Assembly: GCA_003501525.1 (NCBI GenBank)
Contig: DNPI01000085.1
Location: 1-23,619 of the forward strand
Direction of reading: 5' to 3'
DNA: 23,619 nt
Source: Planctomycetota bacterium
Lineage (GTDB): Bacteria > Planctomycetota > UBA1135
Below are positions 1 to 8,666 of the stretch, piece after piece. Every line of letters begins with the position of its first letter. Positions within the stretch are counted from its first letter, which is position 1. Position numbers and translations under genes: made by a program. Under the pieces are notes generated by a model. The model did no database searches, had not been told where the DNA came from, and was given only the letters and a program-made list of their open reading frames with translations.

Positions 1-1190
1 GCGTTAATTCCGACTTGAAGGGTTTGCTCTCCTTTGTCGTAGCGGTTCACTCGAAAAGCTTCTCCTTCTTGTGTCCCGGTGGCGGAGAAAGCGACTGCTC
101 GAATTGAGGTGGGCCGTTCGGGCCTTTTCGCTACTTCGTGCCCGACTTTTCCGTGGATGTCGTTGTAGGCGACAACGAATCTGCCGTCCCTTGCCATGGC
201 TAGGACAGCGCCCGTTCGATATCCTCCGCTACCTGCATCGGCTTCTAAGGCGTCAGAAATAGGGTCCCCGTTTTCTTCGAAGAGGCGGGCATGGGCGAAG
301 TAATCGACGCCAGATTGTGAGCTCATCCAGGCAACACCAAATCGGTCCTTCCCATTTGAGTCAACGGACGGTTCGAGGTGCATGGCGTCGGAGTCATCCC
401 ACACAGTGAATTCTGTGGTTTCCTTCTCGTCCTGAAAGGGCAATATCCGTCCGTAAATCCCAAGTGGTATTCCTTGGGCATTGTGTCGGGCCCATACTGT
501 TACAAAAGCATTCTCCAAGGTAGAGCTAGAGGGAAGCCGGTCCTGGGTTGTGCTTGGCTGCTTAGTGGAAAGCAAGATTGACTTGCCCACCGCTTCTCCT
601 TCGGGAGAAAACATCCGTCCCATGACTTGGGTTTTGTTGTCGACGGAGTTTGCCCAGCAAGCGAGAATCTTCCCATTTTTATGGGCTTCAAGCGAGACGT
701 CTGATTGGTCTCCCTCTTTGCTCTCACACAGGAAAAATTCGTCTGAAATAGGGGCCAGGGAGATTCCTGCTTCTGCTTTTTTAATCTTGAATCGGCGAGC
801 CATTAAGCTTCCGAGTTCCCCGTCTTGTCCGATTGAATTCCACGCAATCCAGGCGTCACCATTTTTGTCAAAAACTGCCGCGGGTTTAATTTGATGTCCG
901 GGGAGATGCTGGTTGACGTGAATTTCTGTTCCTAGAGGGCGTCCAAGAGGGTCAAGCAATTGGGCGAAAATCCCAAAAGTTCCCATCTCCTGTCTTCGGC
1001 TGCCCCAAACGCTTAGGATTCGGCCTGCCGGGTCAATTGCGATAGCGGGGTCCATTTGCCGATTACCAGTAAATGTGTTGGCTTGGATTTCAATTGCTTG
1101 GTGCCCTTCGAATGGATGGGGTGCGGGCACTTCTTGTGTCGTTTCTTGCAGGAGAAGCATTCCTAGAGGGAGCAGGAAGATGTGAAGCAT
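1..1190 (-). CDS. Secreted propeller-like repeat protein, partial (3' end beyond the window)
   Basis: An open minus-strand frame runs from an ATG at 1190 to the window edge with no stop, giving at least 396 residues. The N-terminus (MLHIFLLPLGMLLLQETTQE) is a short signal peptide, so the product is probably exported. I count six degenerate repeats. Each has a hydrophobic beta strand ending in an aromatic (W62, W117, W179, W233, W288, Y342; spacing 54-62 residues), usually followed by a strand such as GIFAQLLDPLGRPLGTEIHVN-like text with a Gly-x-Pro turn. This periodicity suggests a beta-propeller whose last blades lie outside the window. The start lies 3 nt after the stop of the FG-GAP gene (TAA-ACA-ATG), so it is the last visible gene of the secreted-protein operon. 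I recognise no catalytic motif. A binding or scaffold role is inference. The reading frame is certain; the function is not. Confidence 0.85.
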   Translation of the reverse strand, partial: MLHIFLLPLGMLLLQETTQEVPAPHPFEGHQAIEIQANTFTGNRQMDPAIAIDPAGRILSVWGSRRQEMGTFGIFAQLLDPLGRPLGTEIHVNQHLPGHQIKPAAVFDKNGDAWIAWNSIGQDGELGSLMARRFKIKKAEAGISLAPISDEFFLCESKEGDQSDVSLEAHKNGKILACWANSVDNKTQVMGRMFSPEGEAVGKSILLSTKQPSTTQDRLPSSSTLENAFVTVWARHNAQGIPLGIYGRILPFQDEKETTEFTVWDDSDAMHLEPSVDSNGKDRFGVAWMSSQSGVDYFAHARLFEENGDPISDALEADAGSGGYRTGAVLAMARDGRFVVAYNDIHGKVGHEVAKRPERPTSIRAVAFSATGTQEGEAFRVNRYDKGEQTLQVGIN

Positions 1191-1193
1191 TGT

Positions 1194-2789
1194 TTATTGA
1201 ACAGTTTGGTGAATCGAGCGTGAGGATGCCTCTGGGCCGTAGAGATTTGTAACCCATGCTTGAAAGTAGAGCGTCGTACCGACTAATTCTGTGGGAACAG
1301 TGCCGGAAATGCTAGCTATGCCATTGCTTCCAGCTATTGAGGTCCCAAGGTCTATGAGGGGGGCGGCTAAATCGAGAGTGACCCAAGGCGTTACAGCGGT
1401 TCCGCCGTAACCTTGCCGCGATGCTTGGAAGCAGACAGGTGATTGTGGTGGAACTGAAGAGGCGGAGATTGTGGCCGTGTTTCCAGCGGTGAGATTGGAG
1501 ACATCAAGCGATATGAAGGTTGGTGGAGTAATGCCTTCTGCGGCGCCAATACCGGATCTCCCAGGAGCTCCTACGAGGATGTCTTCTTGTCCATCTCCGT
1601 TTCTATCTATCCTCAATCCACAGACAGCGGTACCCATATATTCTCCGCCTGAAGCACCTTCAAGGTTTAGCAAAAGGCGACCACTCCGACCGGAAAAAGC
1701 GCGAACTCCGCCACCGGCAAGGTTGCCTGTTGACCAGGATCCAGCGGTTGGCGTTCCAACGAGAACATCAGAGGTCCCGTCGCCATCCACATCACAGGAC
1801 CCTAATGAAGCACCAAAGGTTTCCAAGCTGTTGAATTCGTTAAGGAGAAACAGGACTTCGCCGTTTTTCCCAGAATGCACTTGAACAAATCCAGGCCGAT
1901 CTGGGGAGAGCGAAAAAGCCTGCACGCCCCCAATTGCCAATTCATCGCATCCGTCCCCATTGGTATCGGGAACTCTTGCTAGGGAATAGCCAAAAGTGTC
2001 AAAGGCCGAATTCCCTTTTATTAGTCGAATGCGTTCTCCGGTTCTGCCTGAAAGGACATAAACAGCGCCGCAATCTCTTCCTCGCGTGTCTTCGAGGGCG
2101 GCGCCGATAGCCAAATCTGCAAGGCCATCTCCATCGATGTCTCCGGTTCCCACTACGGAGCAGCCAAAGAAATCCCAAGGGTGCTCACCATGCCAGGTAT
2201 GAAGTATTTGTCCATCCAGGCCAGAAAAAACGCGTACTGTCCCAGAGCCTGGGCCTTGCCAAGTGTCCTGTTTGGACCCCACGGCAATGTCGCTGAGGCC
2301 GTCGCCATTGACATCACCTAATCCAGCAATAGCGGTTCCAAATCGGTCCCAGGAGACAGTGCTCGAAAGTGTGAGTAGCAAGCTGCCATCAACTCCCGAC
2401 CAAACTTGCACGTACCCGGAGGGGTAGTCCCAAGGATTATCACGTTTCGCGGAACCAGCAATATCAGGAATTCCATCACCGTTGATGTCTCCGGCTGAGG
2501 CCACTTGGATGCCCATGCGATGGTATGCGCCTGCTCCATTCAGCCTGAAAATGAGGCTTAGGGTGTGGCCTGAGAAGACATCAATGCTTCCGCTATTGTG
2601 GCCATTGTAGTCAGCTCCAGAGGCGCCAATGGCGAAGTCGCTTACTCCATCTCCATCGATGTCGCCCAGAGCAGCTACCGATTCGCCAAAGCGATCTCCT
2701 GTATTAATGCCGTTGAGGGTGAAGCTCCCGCCTTGCGCAAAAGCGGGGCTAGTCATTAAGAGAAAGGTGAGAAGTGTCCTTGTGGTCAT
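1194..2789 (-). CDS. Secreted FG-GAP (integrin-alpha-like) seven-bladed beta-propeller protein
   Basis: This 531-residue protein has a signal peptide with a probable AFA/Q cleavage near residue 18. It carries seven calcium-loop FG-GAP motifs of the type DxDGDGxxDxxIG, beginning at D43, D101, D159, D217, D275, D333 and D395. The spacing is 58 residues five times and then 62, which fits a closed seven-bladed integrin-alpha-like propeller. Residues about 425-531 form a separate domain rich in beta strands that resembles the C-termini of the next two upstream genes. FG-GAP propellers generally bind proteins or carbohydrates; no enzyme active site is seen. The start ATG overlaps the TGA of the CotH gene by 4 nt (ATGA), implying translational coupling. 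The protein is likely extracellular, with calcium-dependent folding. Its ligand is unknown. Confidence 0.93.
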   Translation of the reverse strand: MTTRTLLTFLLMTSPAFAQGGSFTLNGINTGDRFGESVAALGDIDGDGVSDFAIGASGADYNGHNSGSIDVFSGHTLSLIFRLNGAGAYHRMGIQVASAGDINGDGIPDIAGSAKRDNPWDYPSGYVQVWSGVDGSLLLTLSSTVSWDRFGTAIAGLGDVNGDGLSDIAVGSKQDTWQGPGSGTVRVFSGLDGQILHTWHGEHPWDFFGCSVVGTGDIDGDGLADLAIGAALEDTRGRDCGAVYVLSGRTGERIRLIKGNSAFDTFGYSLARVPDTNGDGCDELAIGGVQAFSLSPDRPGFVQVHSGKNGEVLFLLNEFNSLETFGASLGSCDVDGDGTSDVLVGTPTAGSWSTGNLAGGGVRAFSGRSGRLLLNLEGASGGEYMGTAVCGLRIDRNGDGQEDILVGAPGRSGIGAAEGITPPTFISLDVSNLTAGNTATISASSVPPQSPVCFQASRQGYGGTAVTPWVTLDLAAPLIDLGTSIAGSNGIASISGTVPTELVGTTLYFQAWVTNLYGPEASSRSIHQTVQ

Positions 2790-5461
2790 GGGATGTTGAC
2801 CTGTACGCCGTTGGTCAGGGTAAGCGTGCCAGCGTCTAAAGCTTGTAGCCAGACTACGATGCCGGAGGCTCCCGGTGGGATAGCCGCTGATTTCGTGGCA
2901 TTCCCTAAAGAATCTGCACGAATTATGCCGGCCATTTGAATGGGAGGGCTGAGTGATAAATCCCCATATGGGCTTGTTGTGGGTCCGGGGCCGGTTAAGG
3001 AAAAAGCATAGTGCTGGAATGCCTGTGGGGTAGCCCCTACAACCGTGATTGACGCCGTGCCGCCTGCCTTCATTCCTCTCACCACCAATGCTGGGCCGCC
3101 TGTAGTTGTTACAAGAGCGCCTTCTTTGTCGAAAAGGTGAAGTTCTTCACCTGGAGCTAAGTTTCTCGAGTAAGGTCCGACTACAAAAATCCCTTGCCCG
3201 GCGGATGGGCCGGATGCTCGAGATCGGAAAGCGCGGAGGTTGGGCGAAACTAAAACGGAGTCATTAGCTGGGACAACCGTGCCGGGGTCGAAAGTGAAAG
3301 AAACTCCGCCTTCCAGTAGCCACCCCGAAATGTCGATGGCTTCAGGGCCGGGGTTCATTATTTGGATAAATTCTTCCTCTTGATTGCCTGATATGGGTTC
3401 AGCTTCGATTACCCCAAATCCCATCGGCGAAGCCACAGAAGCTGATTCTGGAATCAATCCGCCGGGACCGGAGTGCGTAATGAATAGGTGATGGCGTCGT
3501 ACTTCAAGGTGTTCTTGAATCAGTTGATTTATGGCGTCTTGGAAATCTAATTGTGCGCCCCAGGAGGGAATACCCCAAGTAGCAATGTCGAGGGCAACAT
3601 CTGGATCCATGTCAGCCTGTAAGGCAGCAATGCGTTCTTCAAATTTGAGGTCGCTAGTAGGTGTCGAAGGGTCTTGGAGGATTTCCTCCATGAGCGTTCG
3701 CAGTCTACGGAGGTACATTTCGCGGATTCGGGGACTGTCGTGACAAGCGTCGATTAAGCGGTTCCACCAGCCATCAATTTTTCGATGGCCGCTGTCGCCG
3801 AAAAGCGGGTGACTATAAGGGTCGTCATCCGCAAACATAGTGTCGTTTAAGACACCACCTGTCAGCGTGTAGTTGCGGCCTAGAGTCAGGTCTTTGTCCC
3901 ACGGCAGGAATTGCCATTCTTCATCGCCCTCAGTGTCTCTGTATAGATAGTAGTTTTTTGCTACGTGGTCGTTGTCCTGAATGAGAGTCGTAGCAGCGAT
4001 GTAGGAGATGATGGCTGGTAAATCAGCGTTATCAAAAAGAAAGTCATATCTAGCCTGTCCAGATTGGAGAATCCCGGCAATGAAGCTAGCTAAGTCACTG
4101 TGATCTTCATACGTGCGTGTCTTCTTTTCGACACCTGAATAGGCACTCGTGCCTTGGTTGTACATTTTGTAGAGAGCCCCATTGGGGTCGAGATTGTTCC
4201 TCTCTAAAAAATCCTCGTCCGGTTGCTCTACTAGGAAGGCCACTGAGTGGAATTGGCCATTCTGCTGCATCCGAATCGGGAAGCAGAAGCAGCCTGCTGC
4301 ACCGGCGCTTTCGTATGTTTCCCAGCACAGAATCTGTCTTAGGTAGGACTTGTCGCTGTAAGAGCTTTGAACATTTATTTCATCGATTTTGCGCAGATCT
4401 GGGTCAATTACTAGACGAAAGCCGGGATTGAAATCGAATTTAAAGTTCTTTTTGGGCCACCAGGTTGAGGAGCCTCCCCGGGGGCGTACAGCAAGGTTGT
4501 CGTAGAGGGTGTCCTCCCAAAAAACTGAACATCGTGTCCCATTTGGGTTTCCCGCTGCCCCCGGGTTTTGCACAAACCAATGCAGCGCTGGTAAGGCGGA
4601 GGACCAAGTGGCATCCTGCACCATTGTTCCGTGGTATTCGGGATCTTTGGTCGGGTCCTCGAAGGCAGGGGAAATGGTGCTGTTCCCTGCATGTCCAGTT
4701 GCTTCGATTCGCCACCGAAGCATTTGTCCCATAGCGGCGGTGCCAGCCGGTATGACTCCTGTCCAGACCCCGTCGTTCGCAATTAAGTCACCGCTTGTTC
4801 CATCATCGACCATGGGGAGACTCGACTCGGCGTGATAAAGCGCGCGCGTATGGAGAGTTACTTGAGATGGCAGCCCCAATAGGAGGGCCGTTACCACTAC
4901 AGGCTCACTGATTGAGGGGATGCGAGGGGAAAAAGTGGGGTCGAGAATAAGTGGGCCGCCAACCCCATTTGACTCACCTGGGGTTGGCTCACTAAACCAG
5001 TGAGCATCTGCAGTTATTGATGGGTTGAAGCTGAATCCATATGAGATGTCTTCGAACTGCTCTGGATAGAAAGGTGTGAATGCGGAAGCAATGGTTAAGC
5101 CATCCGGTTCGACTAGAGCTAGAAACTCCCCGCTCGACGTGAGTTTGAAGTTCGTATGCAGTTGGCTACCAGCTGTGCCGCGATCTTTGTCAGAGGCGAA
5201 AACGACCAAGAAATCGCCAGCTGGGACAATAGTGGTCGCAGGGAAAGCCCATTTCGTCAGGTCTCCGGAGTCGTCGGTTAAGAACCACCCTGCTAAATCG
5301 GCGTCAGGGAAATACGGGTTGTGAATCTCAATCCAATCCGAATGGTCTCCATCCTCATCTTGTAGTCCACTGCTGTTTATTGCTACAAATTCGCTTAGGA
5401 CAGGTGGCCCTTGCGGCAAGGGTATTGCCGGAAGAGAAAGGAGGAGGAAGAGGAAACTCAC
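2786..5461 (-). CDS. Secreted lamin-tail / CotH kinase-family protein
   Basis: This 891-residue protein begins with GTG at 5461, which overlaps the preceding TAG by 1 nt (TAGTG). A signal peptide covers about residues 1-16. Next come a lamin-tail domain (about 18-125, with DWIEIHNP and LAGWFLTDD), an Ig/FN3-like segment (about 180-265, with DDGTSGDLIANDGVWTGVIP), and a CotH domain (about 290-660). The CotH hallmarks are RPRGGSSTWWPKKNFK at 327-342, QDNDHVAKNYYLY at 495-507 and WDKDLTLG at 521-528. A second lamin-tail-like domain lies at about 690-770, and a C-terminal domain at about 791-891 is shared with the flanking genes. Characterised CotH proteins are atypical secretory protein kinases, and the ND and D residues expected for nucleotide and metal binding are present. 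Kinase activity here is inferred by homology. Adjacent exported proteins are possible substrates. Confidence 0.93.
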   Translation of the reverse strand: MSFLFLLLSLPAIPLPQGPPVLSEFVAINSSGLQDEDGDHSDWIEIHNPYFPDADLAGWFLTDDSGDLTKWAFPATTIVPAGDFLVVFASDKDRGTAGSQLHTNFKLTSSGEFLALVEPDGLTIASAFTPFYPEQFEDISYGFSFNPSITADAHWFSEPTPGESNGVGGPLILDPTFSPRIPSISEPVVVTALLLGLPSQVTLHTRALYHAESSLPMVDDGTSGDLIANDGVWTGVIPAGTAAMGQMLRWRIEATGHAGNSTISPAFEDPTKDPEYHGTMVQDATWSSALPALHWFVQNPGAAGNPNGTRCSVFWEDTLYDNLAVRPRGGSSTWWPKKNFKFDFNPGFRLVIDPDLRKIDEINVQSSYSDKSYLRQILCWETYESAGAAGCFCFPIRMQQNGQFHSVAFLVEQPDEDFLERNNLDPNGALYKMYNQGTSAYSGVEKKTRTYEDHSDLASFIAGILQSGQARYDFLFDNADLPAIISYIAATTLIQDNDHVAKNYYLYRDTEGDEEWQFLPWDKDLTLGRNYTLTGGVLNDTMFADDDPYSHPLFGDSGHRKIDGWWNRLIDACHDSPRIREMYLRRLRTLMEEILQDPSTPTSDLKFEERIAALQADMDPDVALDIATWGIPSWGAQLDFQDAINQLIQEHLEVRRHHLFITHSGPGGLIPESASVASPMGFGVIEAEPISGNQEEEFIQIMNPGPEAIDISGWLLEGGVSFTFDPGTVVPANDSVLVSPNLRAFRSRASGPSAGQGIFVVGPYSRNLAPGEELHLFDKEGALVTTTGGPALVVRGMKAGGTASITVVGATPQAFQHYAFSLTGPGPTTSPYGDLSLSPPIQMAGIIRADSLGNATKSAAIPPGASGIVVWLQALDAGTLTLTNGVQVNIP

Positions 5462-6495
5462 TAGAGGATCGTTTGGAAGAGGGAGTTGCTTAGCGTCCCA
5501 CCACCGCCTGGATGAAGTTCAACCGCTTGACTCCAAACTGATATACCACTTGTCCCTGGGGGGACATTTGCCGTCATGCTTGCTTCTCCTGTGGAGCCGG
5601 CAACCATGGCTGGGAGCTGCTTTATAGGCTGGCTTAAATCAACAGGGCCGAAAGGGCTCTGAGTTGGTCCGGGTCCTGTAAGAGAGTATGCGGCAATAAC
5701 GGTATTGCCGGGGCCGACATTAATAACAGAAATGTCTGCGGGACTGGCAGCGGTTAGATTGCCTAGGGTGTAGTAAGGAGTAAAGACTGGCGTACTGACG
5801 CGAATGTTGTCGAAATTGAAGCCAGTTAAATTTCCGGATCCTGATTGAATGTAAATTTCGTTAAAACGCATATCCGGCATCATCACGTCTAGCCCTGCGA
5901 GAGTTGTGGGGTAATCTTCAGCAGGGTCTACCCACATCTGAACTCGTTCATCTCCTGGAAGGAAGTCGATTCGGGTTACAAGCTGCGCTTGTGTGTCGCA
6001 TTGTGTACCTGGAATAAAGTACGGGGCAGTCAGGAACGGGATTTCAACTCCCCACTCATCTGATCCCCAAGGGCTTCCCATCCGTAGCTGTTCGCCGACC
6101 CACTGGTAGTTTATTGAGAATCCACCGTAGAAGTCATCTCCGCCTGGAGTGCGTTGCATGTTGCAGTGAAACCAGATTGTGGTGTTGTCTTTGCCGAGAA
6201 CGCCATTGTCGAGGATTGGGCCTAAATCTGTGAGGTCGATGAGGCGGTATGAGCCCCCATGTTCCCACTGCGTCGTGGCCATATTGCCCACTGGGTCCAT
6301 TCCAGGGCTATCAACAAAGGCATTGTCGAGAGCGGTGCCCGACCACCAGGAACTGGCCCAGCCATTTCCTCCGTCTTGGTCGCCTAGGGGGCCCATCGCA
6401 TAGTCAAAAGAATCTTCGGCAAGAATAGTGTGCTGCGCTGCTGGAATGCTGGGGGCAAGAGAGCAGAGGAGGATGAGGGGGATGAGAGAATTCAT
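5461..6495 (-). CDS. Secreted LamG/concanavalin-like protein with shared C-terminal domain
   Basis: This 344-residue protein has a signal peptide (MNSLIPLILLCSLAPSIPA, cleavage near 19). Residues about 25-235 read as a jelly-roll lectin-like domain. It opens with EDSFDYAMGPLGDQDGGNGW, the usual opening of this class in secreted bacterial proteins, and continues with alternating strands to FNFDNIRVST. Residues about 240-344 form the C-terminal domain (YSLTGPGPTQSPFG; PPGTSGISVWSQAV) that also closes the CotH protein and, more distantly, the FG-GAP protein. The ATG at 6495 follows the stop of the GH13 gene after 2 nt (TAA-AA-ATG). No catalytic residues are evident. Glycan binding is plausible given the neighbouring alpha-glucan enzyme, but this is inference. 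Confidence 0.88.
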   Translation of the reverse strand: MNSLIPLILLCSLAPSIPAAQHTILAEDSFDYAMGPLGDQDGGNGWASSWWSGTALDNAFVDSPGMDPVGNMATTQWEHGGSYRLIDLTDLGPILDNGVLGKDNTTIWFHCNMQRTPGGDDFYGGFSINYQWVGEQLRMGSPWGSDEWGVEIPFLTAPYFIPGTQCDTQAQLVTRIDFLPGDERVQMWVDPAEDYPTTLAGLDVMMPDMRFNEIYIQSGSGNLTGFNFDNIRVSTPVFTPYYTLGNLTAASPADISVINVGPGNTVIAAYSLTGPGPTQSPFGPVDLSQPIKQLPAMVAGSTGEASMTANVPPGTSGISVWSQAVELHPGGGGTLSNSLFQTIL

Positions 6496-6497
6496 TT

Positions 6498-8666
6498 TTA
6501 TTGAGAAAGGACAATGGCCGTATAAGGGCCAATGCTGATGTCTCCCCGATAGGGGAGGCCATCCCTGCCTCCGGATTGGGCAGGAATGTCGTTTGAAGGG
6601 TGATTGCCAAAGGAGGGGTCATATCCCTGCCAATCACTATTCAATCGTACCTTCCAAGTACCATCTCGGGGGAGTCCGATGGTGTAAGAAGGCCAAGCGG
6701 TATTAGAAAAATTTGCTACGACAACAACATCATCTCCGCTGCCTCCTTGGTCCCAGCGATGAAAGGCTAAGACTTTGTCATTGTTATTGACGTGGTATAC
6801 ATTTCGCTCGTTTCCGCGAAGTCCGGCGGAAACGCCGTCGAGATTCCTCCGTAAGCGGATAAGGTCTCGGTACAAATCTCGAATGCCTGGGAAAAGATTC
6901 AGTTTGGACCAATCTAGTGGGTCGGTGTCACTGAACCATCCGTCTTCGAGGAATTCTTGGCCCTGAAATAGCATCGGGATGCCTGGAGAGGTCATGACTA
7001 AAGCTGCCCCGAGGGTAGACCTTTTCTTTGAATACCAAGAGTCTGCGTTTCCGGGCCAAATCTCTTCGGGGAGTCGCATGCTCCCGTTAGCGACTTCGTC
7101 ATGTGATTCAGTGAAGATCACCCTTTGCATTGCTTGAGAGTTGTAGCGTTTTTCTATTGATTGCTTGATTGCCCACATATCTCGGCTGGCGTCAGCAGCG
7201 GCAATTAAATTCCCACGTACAGGGTGGACGAACACAGAATCCCATTGACTGTCAAAACCTGCTCCCCCTGCTCCTGTTGGCTTAGTAATCCAATCGTTGA
7301 CCCACATGTCTTCTGCGATTGAAATCTTCCAGCCCTGCGAAGCATCAATCTCATCATTTATCCATTGCATCAGAGACCATCCTTCTGGTAACTCTGCGCC
7401 GAACCCATTGTCGAGGCTTCGAATATTGACCGTTGAGTCCCAGCGGAGGCCGTCAATCCAATTCTCCTCAAGCCACATCATTGCGTTGTCTCGAATGTAT
7501 TGGCGAACTGGTCCCTGTCTGTAGTCGGGGCGAGTGTCACCCCACATCGTCACAGCGCGTGCATCGTTGTAGAAATAGATGCCGCCGAATCCGTTTTCGC
7601 TCCATCCGTCGAATTTCCAAAGGTCCATCTCGATGGGGCCCCAATGGTTGTATAGAACATCTAGAACAACAGCGATACCCCTCGCATGGGCTTCTTTTAC
7701 TAAGTTTTTGAGCCCTTCTAGGCCGCCATAAGATTCTTCGACGGCGAAAGGTGCGGAATAGTTGTATCCCCAAGACCGATTTCCGGGGAATTCGCATACG
7801 GGCATTAGCTGAATGACGTTAATCCCTAAATCAGCTAGGTAATCGAGTTTGGGTAAAACGGTGTCGAATTTCCCGGAACCCACCCCCCAAGGGGCATTAA
7901 AGGTGCCTACATGCATTTCGTAAATAACCATTTCATCCCATGCAGGGGTTGAGAACGGTGGTCCTGACCAGTCGAAGAGATTCGGATCAACTACAAGCGA
8001 ATCTCCTGCTGAGTCTGTTACAGCCCGTGCTCGTGGATCTTGCTTCCATAGAGTGCCTTGCGCTGTCCCCAGCATGTATCTGAACGGTTCCCCATGGCCA
8101 AGATTCCGGACATCAAGGGACCAGTTCCCGCCTCCTTCCGGAGCTAATGGCGAAGCCGAAGCTGACCAGTTGTTGAAAGGGCCCGCAAGGTGCACAGTGG
8201 ACGCGTGAGGGGCCCAAACTCTGAAGGAAGTACCATTGTTGCCTGCGGTCGCGTCACCAAAAATTTCTGGACCCATTGCGCTGTGAGCGGACGGAATGGT
8301 TTCGAGCCAATAATTTATTCCGTACGAAGTTCCGTTTGGCCTCCAGACTCCGATGTGCCAAGTCCCTGACACAAGAGCCGGAGCACTTGTGGAATTGACA
8401 ATAATCTCCTCATTGCTTGTTCCAGGATTTGCTGCTTGGAAATCCCAATCGGTCAAAGTAGGTGGCTGTCCATGGCGGACGTATAGGTCAGCCTTGTCTC
8501 CTATTTGTTCCGTTATCTTGACTCGAATTTGAGGATTCCAATCTGCGACAGGCAGAGTGAATCGGTCAAACTTCCAAAGGCCCGCTGCGACAGGTGGCTG
8601 TGTGGGCGGAGATACTTGCGTTGTCTGCAAGAGAAGCCCGAGGAGGGGTGGAAGAAGTCCAAACAT
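6498..8666 (-). CDS. Secreted GH13 enzyme, alpha-1,4-glucan branching enzyme-like, with PPC and CBM48 domains
   Basis: This 722-residue protein has a short signal peptide (MFGLLPPLLGLLLQ). A PPC-like beta domain follows (about 38-122, with DLYVRHGQPPTLTDWDF), then CBM48 (about 130-215, FRVWAPHASTVHLAGPFNNW), then a GH13 barrel from about 245 and a C-terminal beta domain. All four GH13 regions are visible: I DVLYNH (336-341), II GLRWDSTVN with nucleophile D410, III ISIAEDMW with acid/base E452, and IV TESHDE with D523. The CBM48-GH13 layout and the ESHDE text resemble GlgB-type branching enzymes. These are normally cytoplasmic, so export with a PPC domain is unusual. A trehalohydrolase or other alpha-glucan activity is an alternative. 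It is the first gene of the operon and diverges from the surface protein gene at 8826. Catalytic competence is well supported; the exact reaction is not. Confidence 0.94.
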   Translation of the reverse strand: MFGLLPPLLGLLLQTTQVSPPTQPPVAAGLWKFDRFTLPVADWNPQIRVKITEQIGDKADLYVRHGQPPTLTDWDFQAANPGTSNEEIIVNSTSAPALVSGTWHIGVWRPNGTSYGINYWLETIPSAHSAMGPEIFGDATAGNNGTSFRVWAPHASTVHLAGPFNNWSASASPLAPEGGGNWSLDVRNLGHGEPFRYMLGTAQGTLWKQDPRARAVTDSAGDSLVVDPNLFDWSGPPFSTPAWDEMVIYEMHVGTFNAPWGVGSGKFDTVLPKLDYLADLGINVIQLMPVCEFPGNRSWGYNYSAPFAVEESYGGLEGLKNLVKEAHARGIAVVLDVLYNHWGPIEMDLWKFDGWSENGFGGIYFYNDARAVTMWGDTRPDYRQGPVRQYIRDNAMMWLEENWIDGLRWDSTVNIRSLDNGFGAELPEGWSLMQWINDEIDASQGWKISIAEDMWVNDWITKPTGAGGAGFDSQWDSVFVHPVRGNLIAAADASRDMWAIKQSIEKRYNSQAMQRVIFTESHDEVANGSMRLPEEIWPGNADSWYSKKRSTLGAALVMTSPGIPMLFQGQEFLEDGWFSDTDPLDWSKLNLFPGIRDLYRDLIRLRRNLDGVSAGLRGNERNVYHVNNNDKVLAFHRWDQGGSGDDVVVVANFSNTAWPSYTIGLPRDGTWKVRLNSDWQGYDPSFGNHPSNDIPAQSGGRDGLPYRGDISIGPYTAIVLSQ

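Noticed and set aside
481..894. Plus-strand open frames of 60-140 codons in the first 1.2 kb
   Set aside because: The minus-strand frame running off the left edge has a signal peptide and regular repeats, so these are antisense shadows.
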